A DNA stretch of 55,111 nt from an uncultured Alphaproteobacteria bacterium (GTDB taxonomy: Bacteria; Pseudomonadota; Alphaproteobacteria; Thalassobaculales; Thalassobaculaceae), in NCBI GenBank assembly GCA_902629125.1, contig CACOPQ010000012.1, positions 1-55,111 on the forward strand, given 5' to 3'. A model generated the notes under the pieces. It searched no databases. It worked only from the letters and a program-made list of their open reading frames with translations, and had not been told where the DNA came from. Made by a program: the position numbers and the translations under genes. This document shows positions 27,041-35,994 of the stretch, piece after piece (within the stretch, counting starts at the first letter, position 1; each line of letters starts with the position of its first letter).

Positions 27041-27883
27041 TTATACTGGCTTGTCCCCCTCAAGCGTAACGCGATGCATTTCTCTTCTAAAGCCATGATA
27101 ATCATTAAGCGGGTTATGTTGTGTGCAGCGATTATCCCAAAATGTTAATGTACCTACTTCCCATTTCACTCGGCATGTAAATTCTGGTTTTACCTGATGT
27201 TCAAAAAGATAGTCCAATATCGGTGCACTCTCCTCAGCCGTCATACCTTTAAAATGGCTTGTGTGCGCTAGATTTACGTATAGTGATTTTCGGCCCGTCT
27301 CTGGATGCGTCCTGACAGCTGGATGTTCAGCTATGAAACTATCCTCGCTTGCTGACGTCGCAGCCTTGCCCCGCATGGGTGCCCTCGTATTTTGGACTCG
27401 ACCTTTTCCCGATATGTTCACAGCGGTTAGATTTTCTAATAATGCTTTCATGCCGTCCGAAAGCGTTTCGTATGCGAGGTACATATTTGAAAATTCAGTA
27501 TCTCCACCGTAGGGCGGTAGTTCGCGTGCGTAAAGCATGGTGCCGAGTGGTGGAGTCTGCTCGTAGGCGGTATCAGAATGCCACAGTCCACCAAAGTTTA
27601 TTTTATGTTCTTTTTCTTTGATTACGGGGGTTATTTCTGGATATTCGTCAAGCCCTTTTACAAAGGGATAAATCATTGGCGTGCCAAAGTGCCTAGCAAA
27701 AGCTAGCTGACTTTTGGGTTGTAGCGTTTGATCACGGATACAAATCACGAGATGGTCGAGAAAAGCGGTTCTTATTTCAGAAAGTTCATCATCACTCAAT
27801 GGTTTGGAAATATCAACATTTTCAATGTCAGCGCCAATGGCGCCAGCTATAGGTTTTACAGTTATATGTTTATAGTGCGGCAT
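27041..27883 (-). CDS. TauD/TfdA family dioxygenase (third of three)
   Basis: Fe(II)/2-oxoglutarate dioxygenase, 280 aa. Ligands: His102 and Asp104 (LWHSDTAYEQTPP), His256 (TQHNPLNDY), and Arg271 of HRVTLEG for 2-oxoglutarate. It is closer in wording to the copy at 15070 (RMMHRITIEG versus REMHRVTLEG) than to the one at 23323. Upstream there is no good ribosome site. It is divergent from an EamA-family transporter across 122 bases and lies next to fliG, with which it shares orientation but no apparent function. Substrate unknown; a sulfonate or carboxylated ether is typical. Confidence 0.92.
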   Translation of the reverse strand: MPHYKHITVKPIAGAIGADIENVDISKPLSDDELSEIRTAFLDHLVICIRDQTLQPKSQLAFARHFGTPMIYPFVKGLDEYPEITPVIKEKEHKINFGGLWHSDTAYEQTPPLGTMLYARELPPYGGDTEFSNMYLAYETLSDGMKALLENLTAVNISGKGRVQNTRAPMRGKAATSASEDSFIAEHPAVRTHPETGRKSLYVNLAHTSHFKGMTAEESAPILDYLFEHQVKPEFTCRVKWEVGTLTFWDNRCTQHNPLNDYHGFRREMHRVTLEGDKPV

Positions 27884-28005
27884 GGTTTTATTCTTTTTAA
27901 ATTAAGTACTCAGTGACGATTGTTTATGTTAATTAAATTTAAAAATATTAAACTAGTTTTCCCTCTCTAATCATCTAACCAATCCTACCTGAGGACTACA
28001 ATTTT

Positions 28006-28920
28006 TTGCAATACTTCAAAAATATAAAAGGTTTTGAACAATATAAACTGAGTGGCGTTTTTTCTGCAGTTATATGTTCTCTAGGGCTTGGTTTGGCTGT
28101 GGCATTGGGGCGACTTGCCTTCGATGGGGGAACAACACCACTTTCTGTCGCGTTTTTTCGGTCATTATTATCTGTTGTTGCCATGGGAATGATTTGTATT
28201 TGTATGGGGATTTCACTCAGACTTCCACGTAGCGCTTTTATTTCTATGCTTTTTCTAGGATGCCTGTTTTCTCATATGGCGTTTGGAAATGTAGGCTCTA
28301 CAAAGTACATCTCAATAAGTTTGGCGGCGCTACTTTTTTTCATCTATCCTCCTTTAGTGGCTATCTTAAATCATGCGATCGCTAGAAAGTGGCCTTCTTT
28401 GATAAAGACAATTTCGATAACTGTAGCTTTTCTTGGGTTAGCTGTAATGTTGGGAGTTGATTTAAATAAATTAGACCTTCGGGGCGTTGTAATTGGTATT
28501 ACAGCAGGTATCGCTTGTGCTGTGAACATTATATGGGTTGCGAGAAAAGTTCCCAATGTACACCCGTTTATAATAGTGTTTTATCAATCTGCAATAGCCT
28601 CATTACTAATTGGGGTTTTGGCTTGGTATCTTGATGAGCTGCGATTACCTGATGAAATCGGTGGTTGGTTAGGTTTTTTGCTTGTAGGAGTGCTCCAGAC
28701 AGTATCGATACCCTTTTTTTATTTTGCTATCCAGCGTATAGGTTCTGAACCAACAGCGGTTATAAATAATAGCCAACCTGTGGCTAGTATTGTTGCAGCG
28801 ATTTTAATTTTTAATGAAGCTTTAACATTGGAGCGATTTTTCGGTGCTATAATGGTTATTGGGGGTATATTGGTTACTCAGTGGGACGGTCTAAGGAATA
28901 CCCGAAATAGGCCATCCTAA
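28006..28920 (+). CDS. EamA/DMT family transporter
   Basis: Inner-membrane drug/metabolite transporter of 304 aa with ten predicted helices in two EamA repeats. Segments: LGRLAFDGGTTPLSVAFFRS in the first repeat, VGSTKYISISLAALLFFIYP, and the second-repeat motif AIQRIGSEPTAVINNSQPVA followed by IFNEALTLERFFGAIMVIGG. The start is TTG 28006; GAGG lies 13 bases upstream, longer than usual, and no better ATG is in frame near it. Members export amino acids or other small metabolites. It is divergent from the TauD gene at 27041; a functional link is possible but not shown. Confidence 0.87.
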   Translation: MQYFKNIKGFEQYKLSGVFSAVICSLGLGLAVALGRLAFDGGTTPLSVAFFRSLLSVVAMGMICICMGISLRLPRSAFISMLFLGCLFSHMAFGNVGSTKYISISLAALLFFIYPPLVAILNHAIARKWPSLIKTISITVAFLGLAVMLGVDLNKLDLRGVVIGITAGIACAVNIIWVARKVPNVHPFIIVFYQSAIASLLIGVLAWYLDELRLPDEIGGWLGFLLVGVLQTVSIPFFYFAIQRIGSEPTAVINNSQPVASIVAAILIFNEALTLERFFGAIMVIGGILVTQWDGLRNTRNRPS

Positions 28921-28998
28921 TGTCTTTAAGTATAATTAATGACTAAGACATTTACTGCCGCTTGTATGAATTGTCAGCCTATTAAGGCAGTAAGAAAC

Positions 28999-29352
28999 TT
29001 AATCGGGAGCGAGGGGGTTCCTAAGGAGTTTATCTTCGACCTCTAGCACCCAGATATCCTGATCAAAACTCACTTCTCTTGCGATTAGTTTGTCGGCTTC
29101 TGCCTCTTCAACCGGTTTATCACCTGTAAGCCTCGACCAATAAAGGCGATCTTCCTGAAAGTCATATGATTGGTAAAATATGACGCATCCGATGCTGCCG
29201 CCGAATACTTTAACAAGTATGATACCTGCGTCTGGGTCTCCACGTTTAACGACAGTTGTAGGTATTCCTTTTTTGGAACTTGCCAAAACTGCTGCTTGTA
29301 TCTGTAATATCGACTTCAGTCGAGGTTCACTCATATTATTTAAAATATTCAT
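28999..29352 (-). CDS. DUF1491 family protein
   Basis: Conserved alphaproteobacterial protein of unknown function, 117 aa. The family pattern is clear: SEPRLKSILQIQAAVLASSK, VKRGDPDAGIILVKVF, then YWSRLTGDKPVEEAEADKLI and FDQDIWVLEVEDK. No membrane segment or signal peptide. Two starts are possible: ATG 29352, which overlaps the stop of an upstream 64-codon frame in an ATGA arrangement, and ATG 29334 (MSEPRLKS), which is the usual family N-terminus. I keep 29352 because the overlap suggests coupling, with doubt. It is divergent from thrS. Its presence supports an alphaproteobacterial source. Confidence 0.88.
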   Translation of the reverse strand: MNILNNMSEPRLKSILQIQAAVLASSKKGIPTTVVKRGDPDAGIILVKVFGGSIGCVIFYQSYDFQEDRLYWSRLTGDKPVEEAEADKLIAREVSFDQDIWVLEVEDKLLRNPLAPD

Positions 29353-29543
29353 GCCTCAACTGTTTTACAATGGACTACCGTAAAAATTATTGCATCACTG
29401 ATTTGATTAGGTGGTTGAAAATCGAGAAGACACTGGATACAACTACCAGAAAATTCGTCAATATATGGCACAAACTTTGAATAGATAGGAGACAGTAAAT
29501 TGAAATTGTGTTCGTGGTTAAAACACAGTTGTACCTTTTTCAT
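29349..29543 (-). CDS. possible small protein coupled to the DUF1491 gene
   Basis: Open frame of 64 codons whose TGA overlaps the ATG of the DUF1491 gene by four bases (ATGA). The predicted peptide has four cysteines (KKVQLCFNHEHN, SGSCIQCLLDF and VHCKT near the end), spaced roughly in pairs, and no membrane helix. The ribosome site, AGAAG, is weak. I recognise no family. It may be a genuine small zinc- or thiol-containing protein, a remnant of a longer gene, or a chance frame; the overlap is the only argument for it. Confidence 0.3.
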   Translation of the reverse strand: MKKVQLCFNHEHNFNLLSPIYSKFVPYIDEFSGSCIQCLLDFQPPNQISDAIIFTVVHCKTVEA

Positions 29544-29602
29544 GAAAGTCTTCTATTAAAATTATAATGGCTCATAAAGGTAAACAAAAATAAAAGGTAA
29601 GA

Positions 29603-31519
29603 ATGATGCCTAACATTACCCTGCCGGATAATAGCGTTCGCAGTTTTGATGGGTCCGTAGATGGTTTTGAATTAGCTTCCGTTATTGGGCCTGGCTTAGC
29701 GAAGTCAGCAATAATGATGATAGTAGATGGCAATGAAAGGGATTTGTCTTTTCGGATTGAACAAGATTGTAATGTGGTGATTGTGACGAGAAAGGACGCA
29801 GCTGCTCTGGAGCTAATCAGGCATGACTGCGCACACGTCATGGCGGAAGCGGTGACAGAACTGTATCCCGAAACGCAGGTCACAATTGGTCCGGCGATAG
29901 AAAATGGTTTTTACTATGATTTTTATAGAGAAAAGCCTTTTACGGAGGGCGATCTCGAGACAATAGAAACCAAAATGCATGAAATCATAGATAGAGGAGA
30001 TCCATTCGAGAGAGAAGTCTGGGCTCGTGATGACGCGATGGCGCACTACGAGAAGATCGAAGAACCCTTCAAAGTCGAGCTGATACAGGGTATTCCAGAC
30101 GATGAACAAATTTCCTTCTATAGACAGGGCAACTTTTTGGACTTATGCCGAGGCCCGCATGCGCCATCAACAAAACATGTTGGCCACGCTTTCAAACTAA
30201 TGAGCGTGGCGGGTGCTTATTGGCGCGGGGACTCATCAAAACCAATGTTGCAACGAATTTACGGTACAGCTTGGCCTGATGATAAAAAGTTAAAGGCTTA
30301 CCTAAATATGTTAGAGGAAGCGGAAAAGCGCGATCATCGCCGGTTAGGTAGAGAGCTAGACCTTTTCCATATGCAAGAAGAAGCTGTGGGTTCGATATTT
30401 TGGCATCCAAAGGGTTGGTCATTATACAGGGAAATCGAAGCGCATGTGCGGCGAAGACTTGAGGATGGAGATTATAAGGAGGTGAAGACACCGCAGCTAT
30501 TAGATAAATCTCTATGGGAAGCGTCGGGTCATTGGGATAAATTTAGAGAAAATATGTTCACGGCTGATAGTGAAGATGATCGAACTCTTGCGCTCAAGCC
30601 TATGAATTGCCCTGGCCATGTTCAAATTTATAAACAAGGACTTAAAAGTTACCGAGATCTACCTATTAGAATGGCGGAATTCGGCTCATGTCATCGAAAC
30701 GAACCATCTGGTGCTCTGCATGGTATAATGAGGGTTCGAGCATTTACACAAGATGACGCGCATATTTTTTGCTCTGAGGATCAGATAACTTCCGAAAGTA
30801 TTATTTTCTGTGATTTATTACGAAAAATATATAAAGACTTCGGTTTTGAAGATGTTCGTGTCAAATTTTCGGATAGGCCAGGCGTAAGAGCAGGGGATGA
30901 TGAGACATGGGATAGGGCGGAAGAGGCACTCAAGAGTGCCTGCGAGGCTGCTGGGTTAGAGACCACCTTGAATCCTGGTGAGGGTGCTTTCTATGGACCG
31001 AAACTGGAGTTTGTTCTCAGGGACGCAATTGGGAGAGATTGGCAGTGTGGCACCCTTCAGGTAGATTTTGTATTGCCTGAGCGCCTCGATGCTAACTATA
31101 TAGCTTCTGATGGGTCTAAAACACGACCGGTTATGTTGCACCGAGCAATACTAGGCTCTCTGGAACGCTGGATTGGTATACTTATCGAGCAGTATGCGGG
31201 CAGGTTCCCTATGTGGTTAGCCCCAGTGCAGCTAGTGATAACGACGATTACAAGTGATAACGACGATTATGCGTACAAAGTGTTAGAAGAATGTAAAAAA
31301 GCTGGCTTGAGGGCGGCCGTTGATACAAGAAATGAAAAAATAAATTATAAAATTCGTGAGCATAGTAATGCAAAAATCCCAGTTATACTGGTCGTGGGAA
31401 CAAAAGAATACGAAAACGAAACAGTCGCAATGAGGCGCTTGGGTGGGAAATCGCAGGAAATACTTGCGCTTGACGATGCAGTTAATACACTATTGAAAGA
31501 ATCGACCCCACCGAGTTAG
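29603..31519 (+). CDS. thrS: threonine--tRNA ligase
   Basis: Charges tRNA-Thr in the cytoplasm. 638 aa, full length. Order: TGS domain (1-60), editing domain with [16 protein letters not shown] and [13 protein letters not shown], class II catalytic core with [13 protein letters not shown] (Cys zinc ligand), [38 protein letters not shown], and [16 protein letters not shown], then the anticodon-binding domain with [26 protein letters not shown] precedes ATG 29603. InfC follows 40 bases downstream on the same strand, the common thrS-infC order. There is no sign of damage or of a T-box leader. Confidence 0.97.
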   Translation: MMPNITLPDNSVRSFDGSVDGFELASVIGPGLAKSAIMMIVDGNERDLSFRIEQDCNVVIVTRKDAAALELIRHDCAHVMAEAVTELYPETQVTIGPAIENGFYYDFYREKPFTEGDLETIETKMHEIIDRGDPFEREVWARDDAMAHYEKIEEPFKVELIQGIPDDEQISFYRQGNFLDLCRGPHAPSTKHVGHAFKLMSVAGAYWRGDSSKPMLQRIYGTAWPDDKKLKAYLNMLEEAEKRDHRRLGRELDLFHMQEEAVGSIFWHPKGWSLYREIEAHVRRRLEDGDYKEVKTPQLLDKSLWEASGHWDKFRENMFTADSEDDRTLALKPMNCPGHVQIYKQGLKSYRDLPIRMAEFGSCHRNEPSGALHGIMRVRAFTQDDAHIFCSEDQITSESIIFCDLLRKIYKDFGFEDVRVKFSDRPGVRAGDDETWDRAEEALKSACEAAGLETTLNPGEGAFYGPKLEFVLRDAIGRDWQCGTLQVDFVLPERLDANYIASDGSKTRPVMLHRAILGSLERWIGILIEQYAGRFPMWLAPVQLVITTITSDNDDYAYKVLEECKKAGLRAAVDTRNEKINYKIREHSNAKIPVILVVGTKEYENETVAMRRLGGKSQEILALDDAVNTLLKESTPPS

Positions 31520-31547
31520 TATAGGTTGGGATTAAGCAATAAAAAAT

Positions 31548-31562
31548 AGGAGGCTCTAGATA
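31548..31562 (+). promoter_or_regulatory. Shine-Dalgarno and AUA start codon of infC
   Basis: AGGAGG at 31548-31553 is followed by six bases and then ATA at 31560-31562, in frame with infC and directly after an in-frame TAG (31557-31559). No ATG, GTG or TTG lies between this site and codon 11 (GTG 31590), and that GTG has no ribosome site. Translation from ATA gives the usual IF3 N-terminal length. Known biology: infC in enterics starts at AUU, and IF3 rejects such starts, so it represses its own translation; AUA would act the same way. Confidence 0.8.
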
Positions 31563-32096
31563 ACAAAACAACCATTAAACCAGCAACCGGTGAAGCACGG
31601 ACCACGTGTAAACACGGATATACTCAACGATGAAGTGCGTTGTATCTCGCCGGAGGGCGAACAGTTGGGTGTCATGAAAACAGCTGATGCAATAGCAGAG
31701 GCAGATGCTCAAGGGTTAGATTTGGTCGAAGTTTCACCCAATACAGATCCGCCAGTTTGCAAAATTTTGGACTACGGAAAGTTCAAGTACGAAGCTCAGA
31801 AGAAAAAAAACGAGGCTAAAAAGAAACAGAAAATTATAGAAGTTAAAGAAATTAAGCTTAGGCCTAATATTGATGAGCACGACTATCAGGTAAAAATGCG
31901 TAACGTACAAAAATTTTTAGACGAAGGTGATAAAGTAAAAGTCACTATGCGCTTTAGAGGCCGGGAAATGGCACACCAGGAATTGGGTGTCAATGTGTTG
32001 AATAGAGTTCGTGACGATACCGAGGATGTGGCAAAAATCGAGGCTTTTCCAAAACTTGAAGGCAGGCAAATGATTATGGTGATTGCACCAAAATAA
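31560..32096 (+). CDS. infC: translation initiation factor IF-3 (AUA start)
   Basis: Binds the 30S subunit, keeps 50S away and checks the start codon-anticodon pair. From the AUA at 31560 it is 178 aa, normal for IF3; from the next conventional start (GTG 31590) it would be 168 aa. N-terminal domain: [20 protein letters not shown]; signature [20 protein letters not shown] and [18 protein letters not shown] linker; C-terminal domain: [20 protein letters not shown] and [16 protein letters not shown]. It follows thrS by 40 bases. The rpmI-rplT pair that often follows is absent; a decayed hemH lies downstream instead. Start choice is explained in the preceding regulatory entry. Confidence 0.95.
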   Translation: MTKQPLNQQPVKHGPRVNTDILNDEVRCISPEGEQLGVMKTADAIAEADAQGLDLVEVSPNTDPPVCKILDYGKFKYEAQKKKNEAKKKQKIIEVKEIKLRPNIDEHDYQVKMRNVQKFLDEGDKVKVTMRFRGREMAHQELGVNVLNRVRDDTEDVAKIEAFPKLEGRQMIMVIAPK

Positions 32097-32172
32097 ACAA
32101 CACTGCAATTCCAGCACGCAGATTTAAGCAATTGAAGTTTTTGTTTATTATTTTCTCGGTGTTTAAGAAAGA

Positions 32173-32488
32173 ATGACAGAAGATCTCATAACTTCATCTC
32201 ATATCCCAGGTGATCATCCAAGTATTCCGAAAGAAAAAGTTGGCGCACTACTTTTGAACTTGGGAACTCCTGTTGGCACAGATTTTGAAGTATAAGGCGA
32301 TATTTAAAGAAATTTCTATCTGACTGCGCTGAAACTTTGGAAGAAGTCGCGATAGCTTTGAAAGAGTTTTCTTGAAGCCGATAGGGAAAAAAATTTCTTG
32401 TATGCCTTGCTTAAAGTCAGCAGAAGACAGCATTGATCTTTTGTAAGAACTTGTTCTAAAGGAAGTACGTGGCTGGATTCCAGAATAA
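32173..32488 (+). pseudogene. hemH: ferrochelatase remnant with internal deletion and frameshifts
   Basis: A degraded ferrochelatase, 316 bases against about 1,050 for an intact gene. Frame 1 from ATG 32173 gives KEKVGALLLNLGTPVGTDF, the family N-terminus, then stops at TAA 32293. One base out of frame it resumes as SIRRYLKKFLSD (N-terminal, about residue 45 of a normal enzyme) and runs straight into CAETLEEVAI, which belongs to the C-terminal part (normally after FVSD). A second frame change near 32355 gives FLKPIGKKISCMPCLKSAED and, through a TAA at 32444, ELVLKEVRGWIPE then TAA 32486. About 700 bases of the middle are missing, and the join lies at the shared F-[LV]-S-D motif. Not functional. 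Whether another hemH exists elsewhere is unknown. Confidence 0.85.
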
Positions 32489-32557
32489 AATATTTTTGCA
32501 CTTTGTTTTTTTAGTTACATTACTAGAAACAAACGGGGGATGACTGTAACTCTAATG

Positions 32558-32574
32558 TCCTTTTAGAAAAAGGA
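32558..32574 (+). promoter_or_regulatory. small hairpin covering the ribosome site of the nitroreductase gene
   Basis: TCCTTTT at 32558-32564 can pair with AAAAGGA at 32568-32574 around a three-base loop, and the 3' arm overlaps the AGGAGGG Shine-Dalgarno (32571-32577) of the gene starting at 32584. Such a hairpin could dampen translation, but the stem is mostly A-U and weak, so it may have no effect. Confidence 0.3.
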
Positions 32575-32583
32575 GGGAGCATA

Positions 32584-33156
32584 ATGGAAGCAATAGACTT
32601 ATTGAAAACACGGCGGTCAGTTCTTGTCAAAAATCTTACAAGCCCTGGACCTACTAAAGAAGATTTGCAGCAAATTCTTGAAGTGGGCTTGCGTGTCCCG
32701 GATCATGGTAAAATTGGACCTTGGCGAATTCAAGTAATAACACCAAAGGGTCAGGAAACTTTAGGAGATCTTGCTGCCAAAATTTTTGCAAATAAGCACG
32801 GTGAAAGAGCAACAGAGAAGCAAATAGAGGCCGAAAGGTTGCGACCTCAAAGGGCACCGATGCTGCTGGTTGTTACTTCAGATATACAATCACCGCATAG
32901 AATCCCAGAATTGGAACAGCGATTATCTGGCGGAGCGGTATGCATGAATTTATTAAACGCTGCCTACGCGCTCGGTTATTCAGCACAATGGGTTACAGAA
33001 TGGTTATCTTATGATAGCGAAATCAAAGCAGCTCTCGGTCATGACGATCAAACTGATATTATTGGAATGATTTACATTGGTACTGCGTTAGAGCCACCTC
33101 AACCCCGCAGTCGGCCACCCTTAGACGAGATTGTAAGCGAATGGTCGGGCCTGTAA
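32584..33156 (+). CDS. nitroreductase family protein (YdjA-like)
   Basis: FMN-dependent oxidoreductase of 190 aa, the short single-domain nitroreductase type. FMN-binding segments are LLKTRRSVLVKNL with the Arg-Arg-Ser, VPDHGKIGPWRIQVITPKGQ, LSGGAVCMNLLNAAYALGYS and DIIGMIYIGTALEPPQPRSR. YdjA and relatives reduce nitro compounds or quinones in vitro; the physiological role is mostly unknown. A very strong ribosome site (AGGAGGG) precedes ATG 32584, partly in a weak hairpin. It is convergent with polA, which ends 54 bases further on. Confidence 0.91.
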   Translation: MEAIDLLKTRRSVLVKNLTSPGPTKEDLQQILEVGLRVPDHGKIGPWRIQVITPKGQETLGDLAAKIFANKHGERATEKQIEAERLRPQRAPMLLVVTSDIQSPHRIPELEQRLSGGAVCMNLLNAAYALGYSAQWVTEWLSYDSEIKAALGHDDQTDIIGMIYIGTALEPPQPRSRPPLDEIVSEWSGL

Positions 33157-33168
33157 CCCGTAATTCAA

Positions 33169-33193
33169 TAAAAAGTAATTGGTACGTGCCAAT
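33169..33193 (-). terminator. probable rho-independent terminator of polA
   Basis: ATTGG-TACGTG-CCAAT at 33178-33193 is a near-perfect 16-base palindrome. Read on the minus strand it is followed after three bases by TTTTT (complement of 33170-33174), the right order for a terminator just past the polA stop at 33211. The stem has only five uninterrupted pairs, six if the mismatch is bridged, so strength is moderate. Confidence 0.45.
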
Positions 33194-33210
33194 GAGATGT
33201 TATGAGTTTG

Positions 33211-35994
33211 TTAATGCGCTTCCGCCCAATTACTTCCGATACCGACTTCAGCTACTAAGGGAACCGACATTTCTACGGCAGGGGCGGCCGCCCCTTCCAT
33301 TGCTGTCGATATAATCTGAGAAGTTTTATCTAATTGTGCCGTCGGCACTTCAAATAAAAGTTCATCATGGACGGTGAGTAGCATCTTTGCGTTTAGCTTT
33401 TGTTCTTTTAAGAGACGTGGTATGCGAATCATGGCTCGCTTTATGATGTCGGCTGCAGTCCCTTGGATAGGTGCGTTTATAGCTGCTCTTTCATAAAAAC
33501 CTCGCCGTGCTGGATTAGCTTCCTTGATACCAGATAAATGGACTTTTCTGCCAAAAAGCGTTTTAACAAAACCGTTTTCTCTTGCGCCAACTTTGGTTCG
33601 CTCCATATAAGTTTGAATTCCGGGATATTTCGCGAAATAAGCGTCAATATATGCTTTGGCTTCGGTTTGGGGGCAACGCAGTTGTCGTGCCAAGCCAAAG
33701 CTCGAAATGCCATAAATGATACCAAAATTAATTGCTTTTGCGTTTCTCCTGATCATAGGGTCCATATTTTCGACAGAGATATTAAACACCTCCGAAGCAG
33801 TTTGAGCGTGGATATCAACGCCATCTCTGAAAGCCTGTTTCAAGCTGTCGATATTTGCTATCTCAGCTAACAGTCGCAGTTCTATTTGTGAATAATCTAT
33901 CGAAACTAAAGCATTATCTTGCTCTGCAATAAAAGCAGTTCTTATTTTCCTTCCTTCATCAGTTCTTATGGGAATGTTTTGAAGATTAGGATCGTTTGAA
34001 CTCAGGCGTCCAGTACTCGCGCCCGTCATTGAGTATGAAGTGTGTATTCTGCCAGTTTTAGGATTAATTTCTTCAATTAATGCATCAGTATACGTTGACT
34101 TAAGTTTGGCAATTTGTCGCCAATCTAAAACTTTTGCTGCTATGCCACTACCATTTGCCGCTAAATCTTCAAGAATTTCTGCCCCCGTTGCATATGAACC
34201 TGTTTTTGTTTTTTTCCCGCCGGGCAAGGATAGTTTATCAAAAAGAATTTCACCTAATTGCTTGGGGGACGCGATATTAAATTCACCACCAGCCAATCTA
34301 TAAATGTCACCTGCTTGACTTTGCAGCCGTTGTGAAAAATCCTCAGACATTTTTTTAAGAATTATGGGATCTACCTTTATGCCCGTATGTTCCATTTCAA
34401 CCAATACTTCGATCAGCGGACGTTCGAGTGTCTCATATACAGAGACCATGCGTTTTTTTGGCAGGTCTTTCTTTTGCTGTTTGTACAAGCGAAATGTCAT
34501 GTCCGCATCTTCGGCGGAGTACTCCATCGCTTTGTTTAACGGAACTTTTGCGAATGGCAGCTTTGTTTTCCCAGTTCCGCATATTTCGCTATATTTTATA
34601 TTTGTGTGATCGAAGTGCAAAAGTGATAGTTCATCTAATCCGTGACCATGGAGACCCGCATTCATTACATAGGAAAGGCACATCGTATCATCGACCGAAC
34701 TTAGGTTTATGCCTCCGTTATGGGGTTGTTTCATCACCAAGGCGTCGTATTTTATATTATGTCCAATTTTTAGAATACTCGGGTCCTCCAGAATAGGCCG
34801 GATGATTTTTATGGCAGCGGCAAACTCTATCTGTTTGGCCTCCAATTTTGATTTTTCGAGAAGTTCTGTCTGGTCACCCCCTGTTTCGTGCCGTAACGGT
34901 ATGTAACATGCTCTTCCAACCGAAACTGCCAAAGACATTCCAATTAAATTAGCTTGTGAGGCATTTAACGAGTCGGTTTCGGTATCGAAAGCGACTAAAC
35001 CATTTTTCTCGATCAGTCCCACCCATTCGTTCAAACTTTTTACATCATCAATTAATTCATATTTTTTTTCTGTTTTATTGGTAGGGATTGATAGGGATAA
35101 CTTATCTCCAAACTCTTGCTGTGCCTCAGCCTCAAATCGGGCGATTAATCTTTTGAAACCTTGAGCCCGCAGAAACTCTAATACCTTTAATGGGTCTGAT
35201 TTTTCTAATGCTAATTTGGAAAGAGGCTGCGAGACGTCTACATCTTGCTTCAAAGTCACGAGTATTTTACTTATGCGTGCCATTTCAGCGTGATCGATTA
35301 GATTGTCACGGCGTTTTGGCTGTTTGATCTCACTGGCCCGTTCCAATAGTGACTCTAGATCGCCGAATTCATTTATGAGTTGCGCGGCGGTTTTTATCCC
35401 TATCCCTGGAACGCCCGGAACATTGTCGCTTGTATCTCCAGCCAGTGCCTGAACGTCGATTACATGCTGCGGCCCGACCCCAAATTTTTCAATAACATCC
35501 TCTACACCAATATCCTTACTTTTCATTGGATCAAACATCTTTATGTTTGGTCCGACAAGTTGCATGAGGTCTTTGTCTGAAGATACGATTGTTACGTCTG
35601 CATCTTGTTCTCGTGCTAATCTAGTATAGGTTGCGATTAAATCATCCGCCTCGTAGCCTTCCATCTCAATACAGGCAATATCAAAGGCACGAACAGCCTC
35701 ACGGATAAGTTCAAACTGGGGTATGAGTTCGTCTGGAGGCGGCGGACGGTTTGCTTTGTATTCTTTGTAAACATCGTTTCTGAAGGTTTTTCTTGCAGTA
35801 TCGAATATTATAGCACAGTGATCAGCTTTAAGATCTTCGATAAGCTTAATTAGCATGTTGGTGAACCCAAAAACGGCGTTAGTCGGTGTTCCGTCGTCTC
35901 GGCTCATGGGGGGCAGTGCGTGAAATGCTCTGAATATAAATCCCGAACCGTCAACTAAGAAAACATGCTTTCGGTCGGTTGGTTCTTCGTTCAT
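33211..35994 (-). CDS. polA: DNA polymerase I
   Basis: Full-length Pol I, 927 aa, for repair and RNA primer removal. Domains in order: 5' nuclease (about 1-290) with VFLVDGSGFIFRAFHALPPM and DVQALAGDTSDNVPGVPGIG; 3'-5' proofreading exonuclease (about 310-500) with catalytic VAFDTETDSLN and HNIKYDALVM; polymerase domain with motif A LVSIDYSQIELRLLAEIAN, motif B RRNAKAINFGIIYGIS and motif C LLTVHDELLFEVP. The exonuclease Asp-x-Glu is kept, so proofreading is probably active, unlike many Gram-positive homologues. GAGG precedes ATG 35994. It stands alone between a nitroreductase and a CmcJ-like gene. A hairpin past its stop may end its transcript. Confidence 0.97.
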   Translation of the reverse strand: MNEEPTDRKHVFLVDGSGFIFRAFHALPPMSRDDGTPTNAVFGFTNMLIKLIEDLKADHCAIIFDTARKTFRNDVYKEYKANRPPPPDELIPQFELIREAVRAFDIACIEMEGYEADDLIATYTRLAREQDADVTIVSSDKDLMQLVGPNIKMFDPMKSKDIGVEDVIEKFGVGPQHVIDVQALAGDTSDNVPGVPGIGIKTAAQLINEFGDLESLLERASEIKQPKRRDNLIDHAEMARISKILVTLKQDVDVSQPLSKLALEKSDPLKVLEFLRAQGFKRLIARFEAEAQQEFGDKLSLSIPTNKTEKKYELIDDVKSLNEWVGLIEKNGLVAFDTETDSLNASQANLIGMSLAVSVGRACYIPLRHETGGDQTELLEKSKLEAKQIEFAAAIKIIRPILEDPSILKIGHNIKYDALVMKQPHNGGINLSSVDDTMCLSYVMNAGLHGHGLDELSLLHFDHTNIKYSEICGTGKTKLPFAKVPLNKAMEYSAEDADMTFRLYKQQKKDLPKKRMVSVYETLERPLIEVLVEMEHTGIKVDPIILKKMSEDFSQRLQSQAGDIYRLAGGEFNIASPKQLGEILFDKLSLPGGKKTKTGSYATGAEILEDLAANGSGIAAKVLDWRQIAKLKSTYTDALIEEINPKTGRIHTSYSMTGASTGRLSSNDPNLQNIPIRTDEGRKIRTAFIAEQDNALVSIDYSQIELRLLAEIANIDSLKQAFRDGVDIHAQTASEVFNISVENMDPMIRRNAKAINFGIIYGISSFGLARQLRCPQTEAKAYIDAYFAKYPGIQTYMERTKVGARENGFVKTLFGRKVHLSGIKEANPARRGFYERAAINAPIQGTAADIIKRAMIRIPRLLKEQKLNAKMLLTVHDELLFEVPTAQLDKTSQIISTAMEGAAAPAVEMSVPLVAEVGIGSNWAEAH

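Noticed and set aside
32248..32501. Minus-strand frames of 61 codons in the hemH remnant
   Set aside because: They are antisense to recognisable ferrochelatase codons and have no ribosome sites.
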